Source of the DNA: SSC4 sp964443225
Lineage (GTDB): Bacteria > Chloroflexota > Anaerolineae > SSC4 > Amarolineaceae
NCBI GenBank assembly: GCA_964443225.1
Contig: CAYUCC010000005.1
Coordinates: 57,231-121,230, forward strand
Length of the DNA: 64,000 nucleotides
Reading direction: 5' to 3'
Position 1 is the first letter of the stretch. Every line of letters starts with the position of its first letter. The notes beneath the pieces are model-generated. The model was not told where the DNA came from. It did not search any database and saw only the letters and a list, made by a program, of their open reading frames with translations. The translations under genes and the position numbers were made by a program. Below are positions 44,383 to 52,646 of the stretch, one piece after another.

Positions 44383-46844
44383 GGTTTGAACACAATGCGC
44401 CGGATCTGGTCGTATGCGGGACGGCCGGTTGCTGACACCCAGCGATTGATACCCAGGAAGAAGGTCTTGGTGCGCACCAGCTGGCCCGTCGGCTCCAGCA
44501 CGTAGACGTCGATGCCGAGACGGCGGAAGAGTCCGTTTTCGCCGGTGGAAAGGAAGAACTCGTGATTGCCCGAAGTCGCCACGTTGTCAGCCAGCGGCGC
44601 CAGTTTGTATGAGGTTTGCGTCAGGGTGGAGAGATCAGCGACCGACACCCGACCGTCGCCGGCCCATGCTGGATTGCCGGCACTGCCAACGACGGCCCGT
44701 TGACCTTCGGGAGCCAGGGCAACCTCACCCACAAAGTCGGCAGGGCCTCCGATCGTCCCAAGCAACGCAAAACTTTGCCCGTCGTAGACTTTCAATCGCC
44801 CGGCGCCATAGCTGTATTCGGACATCAAGACCTGATTCAGACCGGCCGCATACTCGATATCGCTCAAATAGGTGGCCGAAGGGCCGGGGGTTATCGCTGT
44901 GTTGCTGATGGTATCGATGGCCTTGAGCGTATTGCAGCAGTAAATCGTGCGGCTGTCGGGAGAAATCGCCGGACCGCCGGGAATGGGCGCACCGGACCAA
45001 GAGCTGCCGGTGGTGATGTCGGCCGGCAGGTTGGCCAGCAAGGTATTCGACGCGACATCCAGACGCTGGTTGCGCGCATACAGGCGAGCGCCATCGGGTG
45101 CCACCAGGAAGCCATTGCTGGGAATGTCCTGGCTGAAGGGTAGCGTACGCAGCACCTGGTGGGTGGCCGTACTGATCGCCTCCCGCCCGCTGGTGTAGAT
45201 TTCGGCGCCGTCCGGTGAGATGCCAACCACGTGCGTGTCCGGAATGAGGCCCAACAGGGTGTTGCCATCCAGGTCGATCACAATCGTCCCGGGCAGGGCC
45301 GGCACGCCGGTACCCCAGGCCACGGAGTCAACGTAGAGCAGGCGTTTGCCCGCGCTGGAGTAGGTGGGATCAAGGAGCACGATCTTCTGCGTGCTTGTCA
45401 CCACGGTGGTTCCAGACCTGATCTCGAGTGCCAACACGTTGGTTCCCTGCGTCAGCGGTGTGACAACTGCATAGTTGCCATCGCCATCCATAGCGCTCAC
45501 CGCAATCGGTGATCCGTTCAGCCAGACTTCGTTGCCGGCATCAGTATGGCCGGCAATCACGAACGTCCCGAGATTGGTCTCGGTTTGTGCAGGTAAGGCG
45601 AAGAAGTCAACAATGGGTGATTCGGGAGGTGGATCCGTCCAGTTGTCGACCACGGTATCGCCGTCGAACACCGGTTCCATGCCGGGCTTGAGACTGCCAA
45701 ATCTATCCCAAATACCGAAGCACGCCCCTTGGGGCCCTTCGTAAGCTGCCTTCCAATGTTCGTTGAAGGTCTCAAAGTAGAAATAGTGGATATTATTGGC
45801 ACGAGCCCACGACACGAAGTCGAGCCAATAGAAAGCGGCGTTTTCAGGAGAGGGAACGGCGTCGCCGATTGGATTCCCACAGCTGGGCCACCCGGTTTCT
45901 GAGACGATCACCGGTCGGGGGGGATAGGCGTTAACCAATTGCTGATGCCAACGGTGCACGTAGGCCATCGCATAAGAAACAGTGCGACCTTCCCAGAATG
46001 GATAGTAATTCGCCAGGACGACATCGACGGCGGTCCGGACGTTGCCGCGGTTGAGCAGAATGCCGTAGACATCGGCGTAGGCCACGGGGATATGCCCCAG
46101 CCCGGCGGCGACGAGGCTCTGTTTTACCTGGGTGATGTAGCTGATGAGCTGCTGTTCGGACAGTGACCCGCGCAGCAGGGTTTCGCTGCCCACGATAGCC
46201 ATGTCGACGTTGCCGGCCTGGGCTTCCTGGAGCAGGCAGTCGATTTGGCGCTGGTTCTCGGCCAGGTCGGCGTCGATCCAGGCCCCAATGGCGGCTTTGA
46301 GTCCGAGGGAATGGGCATAGGCGCCGGCCTCGCGCAGGTCGTCGTTGCAGCCGAAGGTGCGGATCCACTCGGTGTACGGTGCAATGGTTGACAGCCGCTC
46401 CATCAGCTCCTGGTCGGTGATCTGATTTCCGCCCAGGTTGGGGTTTTCGTCGAGTGCGATGTAGGGGCTGAAGTTGAGGCCACGTGGGCGATAGCAGGCC
46501 TCTCCGAACTGCGCGGCCGCGCACATGATGTCGAAAACGGTGATCGTACCGTCGCCGTCACAGTCATGGGGCAGAACGGCTGGCTGGTACCACAGATTGG
46601 CGACCTCCTGGACATCGGCGATGTCGACCTCACCGCTGTGGTTGAAGTCAAAACAGCGGGTTGGCGAGACCGTGGGTGTATCGCCGTCCTGTTGGGGTGG
46701 GACAGTGGGTGGTGATTGGAACCAGGTGGACGTTGAGGTGGAAGCAACGTCGTTGGTGAATGCCTCAGGCGATGGAATCGCCGCGGAACCATCGAGGAGC
46801 AGGCCAAGTAAAGCGAAAAGAAGAGTCAAGAGAGTTGGAACCAT
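44379..46844 (-). CDS. secreted GH17-type beta-1,3-glucanase-like protein with dockerin-like loops and beta-propeller
   Basis: This 821-residue protein has a signal peptide (1-22), two calcium-loop segments as in dockerins (DFNHSGEVDIAD at 66-77 and DCDGDGTITVFD at 94-105), and a GH17-type domain (about 122-395) with E221 in VGSETLLRG and E316 in VSETGWPS as likely acid/base and nucleophile. A bacterial Ig-like segment (about 415-490) and a Kelch/YVTN-like beta-propeller (about 500-790) follow. The signal peptide places it outside the cell. GH17 enzymes cut beta-1,3-glucans. GAGGAGG lies 9 bases before the ATG, and a palindrome immediately upstream. Confidence 0.82.
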   Translation of the reverse strand: MVPTLLTLLFALLGLLLDGSAAIPSPEAFTNDVASTSTSTWFQSPPTVPPQQDGDTPTVSPTRCFDFNHSGEVDIADVQEVANLWYQPAVLPHDCDGDGTITVFDIMCAAAQFGEACYRPRGLNFSPYIALDENPNLGGNQITDQELMERLSTIAPYTEWIRTFGCNDDLREAGAYAHSLGLKAAIGAWIDADLAENQRQIDCLLQEAQAGNVDMAIVGSETLLRGSLSEQQLISYITQVKQSLVAAGLGHIPVAYADVYGILLNRGNVRTAVDVVLANYYPFWEGRTVSYAMAYVHRWHQQLVNAYPPRPVIVSETGWPSCGNPIGDAVPSPENAAFYWLDFVSWARANNIHYFYFETFNEHWKAAYEGPQGACFGIWDRFGSLKPGMEPVFDGDTVVDNWTDPPPESPIVDFFALPAQTETNLGTFVIAGHTDAGNEVWLNGSPIAVSAMDGDGNYAVVTPLTQGTNVLALEIRSGTTVVTSTQKIVLLDPTYSSAGKRLLYVDSVAWGTGVPALPGTIVIDLDGNTLLGLIPDTHVVGISPDGAEIYTSGREAISTATHQVLRTLPFSQDIPSNGFLVAPDGARLYARNQRLDVASNTLLANLPADITTGSSWSGAPIPGGPAISPDSRTIYCCNTLKAIDTISNTAITPGPSATYLSDIEYAAGLNQVLMSEYSYGAGRLKVYDGQSFALLGTIGGPADFVGEVALAPEGQRAVVGSAGNPAWAGDGRVSVADLSTLTQTSYKLAPLADNVATSGNHEFFLSTGENGLFRRLGIDVYVLEPTGQLVRTKTFFLGINRWVSATGRPAYDQIRRIVFKP

Positions 46845-46863
46845 TGTATCAAACCTCCTCGTT

Positions 46864-46880
46864 GATCACACAGTGTGATC
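46864..46880. promoter_or_regulatory. 17-bp perfect palindrome, candidate operator of the GH17 gene
   Basis: GATCACACAGTGTGATC is a perfect inverted repeat of eight bases on each side of a central A, placed 20 bases upstream of the GH17 start and just before the ribosome-binding site. A repressor site is likely. The rest of 46881-47446 shows no gene; it separates the GH17 gene from the radical SAM operon. Confidence 0.55.
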
Positions 46881-47446
46881 CGTTTGCGGGTATCGGACTC
46901 AAGTCAACGCCACTCACCGATTTTATGGGTGATCACGCTGATTTGGTTATCGCTATTGTAGGTCTATCGGCGTCTGGATGGCACCCACTATGGTCCGGAG
47001 ACGAAGTGACGGCCGGTACGGGTTTCTGGCCACTCAGGGAACCGAATGGGCAAACTGTGGTTGTGGGACGAGTCACCTGGTATTGGCCCGCCACCGCGGG
47101 CTATCGGGCTTGGTCGCTATCTGGTTTGCATCATGCGTGCATTAGGTCGTGGTCGCTTCGCGGGGAGTGTCTCGGGAATCAGTAGCCACTGGCAGCCTGT
47201 GGGAGAGACATCTTGCGGGCAAGCCAATTGGCTCGGTTAATCGTTACGGCACCGAACCAGAGTAGCCTATTCATTGTTGCCTACAGACTGACCGACCACG
47301 ATGTGGACGGAGCAAATTTCGGCAACAACAAAGCTGAGACTGATCCTCTCTGCCACGAGAGCTGGGCACACTCACCGGCACAGCCATGGAACACGGTTTC
47401 TGGAACAAGGCGAGAAGCGCCACCTGCTGATTACCTGACCGACGTC

Positions 47447-48745
47447 CTAGGTGATGTCCTTGTAGCAATACCATTCACCGGTCTTGTGCAGGTGCTCCTT
47501 CAACTGTTCCATCACGTCCACGTTGATATCGAGAGCAGCGTAGTTGATATTCTGGATGGGGCACGAGCCGGTACACTGATGGTGCTGCAGATACTCGCAG
47601 TGCCGACAGCGGGCCGACTTGAGGGATAGATCCCTGAAGAGCGTCCAAGCATCCTCATTGCGCCAAATCTCCCAAAATGCAGCTGTATTTGCTGGTGAGA
47701 AAGTCCCAGCCAAAAAAGGTTTTCTAATGACAGGGTTTTCCATAAGGTCGCTGGCCGGCGAGTACGAGCAGCCGTACACAATGAACTCATTCCGGGTCGC
47801 ATCGTAGTCCAGGTTCGTGCCTTCCCTCCCTGCGGCACAGGAGGAATGTTTGGTGAAGACGGGATCACGATAGATTTTCTTCTTATAGTCGGTTTCAATG
47901 GTTGTTGTGAATTGTATGCCCAGCGTTTCCTTCACTTCGACGAGGCTGTCCAGAACTTGTTTGAACTCTTCGGCTGTGACCATCTCTGCTTTGATGGTCG
48001 GATCGCGGACTTGCGGACGCAACGGGATGATCGTGATGCTTTCGGCATCAACCAGCCTACATATTTGCCCCAATTCGAACATCTGATCCTTGTTCTGTTT
48101 GGTGAGAACAGTTGTCAATCGTAATCTAATGGTTGGATTCTTGTTTTTGAGGTATTGGAGACTCCTGATGATTCGATCAAACGTGTTTGGACGATACCGG
48201 TTGTGCGTCTCTCGGTTACCATCTACTGAACATAGCACCCAAAGATTCGGCTCTTCGCACAGGGCATCCAACGTCCTTTGATTCAAGACGCCGTTCGTAG
48301 CCACCGATACGTAGACATCCTCCTCTCTAAATCTGTGCATGATGGGAAAAAAGTCGGGATGCGTTGTGGGCTCTCCGCCGGTCAACCTCACCTCCATCAG
48401 CCCATGCTTTCCCATGAACGCAGCGATTTCCAGTGCCGCCGCCGTGGGCACATGTTGCCCTCCACGGGCAGCCTTGATGAAACAGGCAGGGCATTGCAGG
48501 TTGCAGTTTCTCGTGATCTGGAAATACACCCGTCTTGGAAACCTGGTATGGGTTGGGGACGTCTCGCCCAAGAAGATGGTAGCCTCCGGACCATCGATGC
48601 GCCGCAACGGCTGTTTCCCCAGAGGCAGATCCGCTGGGATGTACTTGCGAAATTCCGGCTCGGTGATAGGGGACAATTGCCCGGTTGTGGTGTCGAAGCG
48701 GCTGAACTCGGTGAATTCAGGGTGTTCCTGGAATATCCTCAGCAT
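47447..48745 (-). CDS. radical SAM/SPASM protein (last gene of the CHAT-RSAM cluster)
   Basis: This 432-residue protein has the motif RNCNLQCPACF (C81, C85, C88) and LTGGEPTTHP. The C-terminal part (about 315-410) has CAAGREG, YGCSYSP, CRHCEYLQHHQCTGSCP, the kind of Cys cluster that binds auxiliary Fe-S clusters in SPASM or twitch proteins. It lies 5 bases behind the preceding gene. Peptide modification is the most common job for SPASM enzymes, but the substrate is unknown. Confidence 0.84.
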   Translation of the reverse strand: MLRIFQEHPEFTEFSRFDTTTGQLSPITEPEFRKYIPADLPLGKQPLRRIDGPEATIFLGETSPTHTRFPRRVYFQITRNCNLQCPACFIKAARGGQHVPTAAALEIAAFMGKHGLMEVRLTGGEPTTHPDFFPIMHRFREEDVYVSVATNGVLNQRTLDALCEEPNLWVLCSVDGNRETHNRYRPNTFDRIIRSLQYLKNKNPTIRLRLTTVLTKQNKDQMFELGQICRLVDAESITIIPLRPQVRDPTIKAEMVTAEEFKQVLDSLVEVKETLGIQFTTTIETDYKKKIYRDPVFTKHSSCAAGREGTNLDYDATRNEFIVYGCSYSPASDLMENPVIRKPFLAGTFSPANTAAFWEIWRNEDAWTLFRDLSLKSARCRHCEYLQHHQCTGSCPIQNINYAALDINVDVMEQLKEHLHKTGEWYCYKDIT

Positions 48746-48750
48746 AGTGC

Positions 48751-49740
48751 TTACCTGCCTATCAGCTTGATCTGATGGTCACTTGTTACGCTGGTGCCAA
48801 AGAGGGGCTGGCAAAAACGACAGTTCTTGCATGGCAGAGCACTCTCAAACGGACAGCTTGCATAGTCTCCGCTGAGTTCTGCGGCACGCAGTAATTGTAG
48901 CTTTCTCCCTTGCCAGATCTGAGCGATTCTCTGCTTGTTTATGTCGCCCAGGATCAGGGCAGGGTGGAGTTGTTCTTTGAACAGCTCGTTGAAGCACACA
49001 ATGGCATAGCCGTCGGCACTAATATTGAACCTTGCCCAATGCACCAAGCAAGGCTCGTGTTTAGTCTGTGTTTGCGCGGTATCGAGTTCGTCGATCAAGT
49101 CGTTGTAGGTGTGATAGGTGCGAACGAAAGCATCATCGACCAAACCGGACATCTGCCAGTGCTGGATAAATTCGCCGTCGCGGGTTGTGTCTGCCGACTG
49201 AACCCGGCTGACGATCAAACGTGTGCCGGAGGCTGTACGATCGATCACTCTCCGCATCAACTGGATATTCGCACAGGCGGTGGCAAAGGCGTTGACACCT
49301 TTCGTCTCGAAATAGTCTTCCTGCGTTGTGCTGTTGACTGAGACTTCGATGATATCCACGCGCGTACAGAGCTCCTCTAGCAGGGATGTATCTCGGGTAA
49401 CGGCAGACGTGAACAACCAGTATTTGGTAGACTTGTTGTGCAGCTTCAGTGCCTCACCCATTTCTGGCCAATCAAGCGGCTCACCCACTGCATGCATCCG
49501 CACAAGTGCATGTGGGTACTCGGAGACTTCGTCGATGATTTTTCTGTAGAGCCGTAGGTTCACTCCTTTTGTGCCAAACCTACGTTGCCGATCTTGCGGT
49601 GCAACGATCCCGACTGGGCAATGCACACAGCGACAGGGACACGTCCCTCGATAGACCTCCACGTTTATGATGTTAGGGAATTCATACATTTCTGCGCTAC
49701 GGAATCCCCATGACTGATAGTCGCGAACCTGAGTGGCCAT
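48751..49740 (-). CDS. radical SAM/SPASM protein
   Basis: The protein has 329 residues from ATG 49740, which has AAGGAGG 7 bases upstream (the adjacent ATG at 49743 is also possible). The cluster motif is TCPCRCVHC (C34-x3-C38-x2-C41), and GGEP is replaced by HAVGEPLDWP. The C-terminal region has CLVHW and CPFESALPCKNCRFC, a SPASM-like Cys set. It overlaps the 3' end of the 49697 gene by 44 bases. Confidence 0.82.
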   Translation of the reverse strand: MATQVRDYQSWGFRSAEMYEFPNIINVEVYRGTCPCRCVHCPVGIVAPQDRQRRFGTKGVNLRLYRKIIDEVSEYPHALVRMHAVGEPLDWPEMGEALKLHNKSTKYWLFTSAVTRDTSLLEELCTRVDIIEVSVNSTTQEDYFETKGVNAFATACANIQLMRRVIDRTASGTRLIVSRVQSADTTRDGEFIQHWQMSGLVDDAFVRTYHTYNDLIDELDTAQTQTKHEPCLVHWARFNISADGYAIVCFNELFKEQLHPALILGDINKQRIAQIWQGRKLQLLRAAELSGDYASCPFESALPCKNCRFCQPLFGTSVTSDHQIKLIGR

Positions 49741-50935
49741 CATATGTCCTCCTTTGAATCCAAAAGGACTCAACCAACAGCACTTCTATCGGCAATGCTA
49801 CGCAGCGCTCACAATCATTGGCTAAGGTCTCATTCCTGGCAGCGATTTTGGTCCACAAATGCTCGAGTGTCTCTTCGCGTACATTGCCGACCGCGCCTTC
49901 TGCGTCAAAATCGGTCTGGCAACCTGTGCTGTAAACTGAACCGTTGCTATCCACGCTCATATGCGTGCGTCTGATACCACATTTTGTGAACTGATAATGG
50001 TAATTCGCTATTACCTCTGGGCAGTGCCTAGCCACTAGGCTCGATGCTATCTCCACGTGGATACGGACTTTCTGATCCTGCTGATACCTCGCTATCAGGC
50101 GTTGAATGGCTTGGCCTTCCTGGCTTGAATATTCCAACTCAGGCAATGATTTGGCTCTACCCACTCGTACCAACGGTGCAATCTTGAGGCTGCAGCCCAG
50201 TTCATCGGCGAGACGTATCAAGCCGCAAATATCTGCCTCACTTCTTCTGGTAAGGGTAAAATTGATTCTGACCTCATTGCCCTCCTGTCGGAGATACCGG
50301 ATCGCAGCGACCGCTTTCCTGAATGCGCCGCGTCCCCTGATCTGATCATGTGTGGTTTCCAAACCATCGATGCTGATTCTGATTTTTCGAACGTTTGCCC
50401 GCGACAGCTCCTCGAGATAGGTCTGCCCACAGACTCCATTCGTGTTCAGATAGATGGGAAATCCTTTTTCCTGAATCAAGCCAATAATAGCCATGAAGTC
50501 GGGATGGCACAGCGGCTCTCCGCCGTTGATTGCGATTTCAAACACGCCCATCCGCTGGCACTGCACCAAGAGGTTTTCCACCTCGCTGTAATCCAGCTGC
50601 TCTGAACGCGCCGCGCTCGAGTTGTTTGAGCAGTGGATGCAATGAAGATTGCATCGTTTGGTTAGCACCAGGAATATTTTGGTGGGTGCACTCAAGGTAG
50701 TAAACCCTGTGTGTGCACGCACGACAACATCCGTATTATTATCCTGTGCCTGCAGGCTGAACTCTACTTCGTCGACTGGTGTAGTGACCTGGGTCTCCCG
50801 ATCAAATAAGAGCCCGCCGAAACTTTCTTTTCGTAACAGGTACCTGTTCATTTGTGCCTCAGAGGCTTGAACACCGGGGCAAGTATTCGCTGATCGCAAC
50901 AACTCGTTGTCTTCTATTCCAAGATAACGTGGCAA
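49697..50935 (-). CDS. radical SAM protein with possible RRE-like N-terminus
   Basis: This 412-residue protein has the cluster motif KRCNLHCIHC (C95, C99, C102), with INGGEPLCHPDF. Residues about 29-65 (RYLLRKESFGGLLFDRETQ) resemble the start of PqqD/MftB-like RiPP-recognition domains, which would suggest peptide-substrate binding. The C-terminal part has CGIRRTHMSVDSNGSVYSTGC and CERC. The C-terminus (about 385-412) overlaps the next gene by 44 bases. The RRE reading is by pattern and uncertain. Confidence 0.82.
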   Translation of the reverse strand: MPRYLGIEDNELLRSANTCPGVQASEAQMNRYLLRKESFGGLLFDRETQVTTPVDEVEFSLQAQDNNTDVVVRAHTGFTTLSAPTKIFLVLTKRCNLHCIHCSNNSSAARSEQLDYSEVENLLVQCQRMGVFEIAINGGEPLCHPDFMAIIGLIQEKGFPIYLNTNGVCGQTYLEELSRANVRKIRISIDGLETTHDQIRGRGAFRKAVAAIRYLRQEGNEVRINFTLTRRSEADICGLIRLADELGCSLKIAPLVRVGRAKSLPELEYSSQEGQAIQRLIARYQQDQKVRIHVEIASSLVARHCPEVIANYHYQFTKCGIRRTHMSVDSNGSVYSTGCQTDFDAEGAVGNVREETLEHLWTKIAARNETLANDCERCVALPIEVLLVESFWIQRRTYDGHSGSRLSVMGIP

Positions 50936-50947
50936 TCGCCCTTTCTC

Positions 50948-52249
50948 CTATCTTGCGATGTCGCTCGCGCGCATGTGTTTAACACCCGCCTGGCAGAGCA
51001 TATCAGTACCTACGTCCTTCCACCTCATCACATCTTCAGGTGAGAAGTTTTTGTGCCGCAAGGCGTAGCATGTCCTACCGTCTTTTCCCATCTGTACATA
51101 GTCAGTGAAGTTCGTGTGGGTTATTGAATAACCAAAACGCTCAGGATGTTGCCAGACCACGGTACCTGGATAGGGGATCAGCGGATAGATGGCAAATTCG
51201 TCCAGTCCAAGACTGGCAGCCTCCCGAAAGGAAGCAAGAACTGTCTGATCGTTGTCGTAAGGTAGGCCCACCATGAATGATGCTCTGACTATCAGTCCAT
51301 GCGCTTTGGCGATATGCACGTTAGTCTCCTTCCCAGCTTGGTGTTTCTTCCCGATCACGCGCAAGTTATCACGATTCAATGACTCGAGCCCTATCGCCAC
51401 ATGGATGCACCCGGCTGCTTTGAGCAGCTGGCAAGTCCGGTCATCCAGATCCTCGACGCGTGCAAAGATGCGGAACTTGATGTCCAGGTCCCGCAACTTG
51501 AGCAGTAGTTCCTCTAGTTTCGGGTTGCCAGAAAAATGATCGTCATTGAAGCGGTAATAAGCGCACTCATCGCGCAAGGTCTTGATTTCTTCGATCACGT
51601 TGTCTGGTGTTCTGTACCTGGCGCCCGTGCTGCCCCCACCCATGACGACACTGTTGCAGTGAATGCAATGATGTATGCACCCCCGTGAGCTCAACAGTGA
51701 AAAAGCAGGACGCCCCAATATTCGTCGCGAATAGGTTGCTGTGTCCACAACCGACCTGGCGGGAAACGCATAGCTGTCGATGTTTGCGCGGCCTTTTCCG
51801 TAGATGATGCCCTTGGGGTCTGCTCTCTGGAGCGAGGCGGCAATTGCGTCGGCAAACGCGTCTTCTCCTTCTCCTACCACAACGACATCGGCGCCTGAGT
51901 CTTGATATGTGACCTCAGGCATGCCTGTTGGGTGCGGCCCTCCCAAGGCGACAAAAGCAGTAGAACGCCTCTCTTTGATATGAGAGACAATCCTCTTGAC
52001 GTAGTAATAATTGGTGGTGAAGCAACTAATGCCGTAATAATCTGCATCCGCAATTTGGACGATTTTGTTCGCAATTGCCTGTTCTGTCGGGCAACCTGTC
52101 ATGTCGAGAAGAGAAACATTGCCATAGTTCTTCTCGAGCAATGTAGAGACGACATAGAGCAACCCCAGCGGGGGTTCCAGCCGATCGTCTTCGACGCTGT
52201 TTGAGGGTGGCTGAATCAAAAGGATTTCGGGCGTCTTTGAAGGAGACAT
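50948..52249 (-). CDS. radical SAM protein with B12-binding-type N-terminal domain
   Basis: This 433-residue protein begins with the B12-binding-type domain (about 8-140; LGLLYVVSTLLEK, VALGGPHPTG, VVVGEGEDAF) without a cobalamin-ligand motif, followed by the radical SAM motif SSRGCIHHCIHC (C191, C195, C198). The C-terminal part ends NFSPEDVMRWKDVGTDML. It is only 12 bases ahead of the RRE-like radical SAM gene, so the two are coexpressed. It is more distant from the B12-type genes at 15-22 kb than those are from each other. Confidence 0.84.
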   Translation of the reverse strand: MSPSKTPEILLIQPPSNSVEDDRLEPPLGLLYVVSTLLEKNYGNVSLLDMTGCPTEQAIANKIVQIADADYYGISCFTTNYYYVKRIVSHIKERRSTAFVALGGPHPTGMPEVTYQDSGADVVVVGEGEDAFADAIAASLQRADPKGIIYGKGRANIDSYAFPARSVVDTATYSRRILGRPAFSLLSSRGCIHHCIHCNSVVMGGGSTGARYRTPDNVIEEIKTLRDECAYYRFNDDHFSGNPKLEELLLKLRDLDIKFRIFARVEDLDDRTCQLLKAAGCIHVAIGLESLNRDNLRVIGKKHQAGKETNVHIAKAHGLIVRASFMVGLPYDNDQTVLASFREAASLGLDEFAIYPLIPYPGTVVWQHPERFGYSITHTNFTDYVQMGKDGRTCYALRHKNFSPEDVMRWKDVGTDMLCQAGVKHMRASDIAR

Positions 52250-52301
52250 TTGCGGAGTCCTTTCCTGACCATACTGTCGTGCTGACGCAAATGCCGCCAG
52301 A

Positions 52302-52577
52302 CTACGACCACCACGCCTTCAGCGGATGCATGCCTCGAAGCTGCCACGAGTACCTGCTACTTATGCACGTCGATGCGCTGGTTGACCCACTTGCGCGAAG
52401 ATTGCCGACGCATCTCCTGCATGCTGATCGCGCCCATCGACACACGGCGCCCTTCGTGTCAGACGACCCGCCCGCATTCCGATCAATCCAACCGTCGTCC
52501 AGACCATCTCTTACAGTATCGTACGCTGAGCCACTCACCAAGCTGGCACCAGAAGGTGCTAGAGTGTAATGCAACAA
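52302..52577 (-). CDS. doubtful small ORF upstream of the radical SAM genes
   Basis: A 91-codon frame with a TTG start (AAGG about 8 bases upstream) lies in the only sizeable gap, 397 bases, between the phosphofructokinase-like and radical SAM genes. It is rich in Ser, Gly and Arg and has four Cys. An overlapping 26-codon frame, at about 52359-52439 on the same strand, encodes MQEMRRQSSRKWVNQR-like sequence that looks more protein-like. Either could be a precursor peptide, or neither is real. No homology is claimed. Confidence 0.2.
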   Translation of the reverse strand: MLHYTLAPSGASLVSGSAYDTVRDGLDDGWIDRNAGGSSDTKGAVCRWARSACRRCVGNLRASGSTSASTCISSRYSWQLRGMHPLKAWWS

Positions 52578-52646
52578 ACAGATACCTTGTGCGGACTGGT
52601 TGACCGACAGATTCTAACCCGCAACGAGCATCTCACTGGCACGCTG

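Noticed and set aside
47046..47240. Plus-strand short frame resembling the start of a GT4 glycosyltransferase (GLGRYLVCIMRALGRG)
   Set aside because: Only a short similarity, no downstream domain; may be a remnant or chance.
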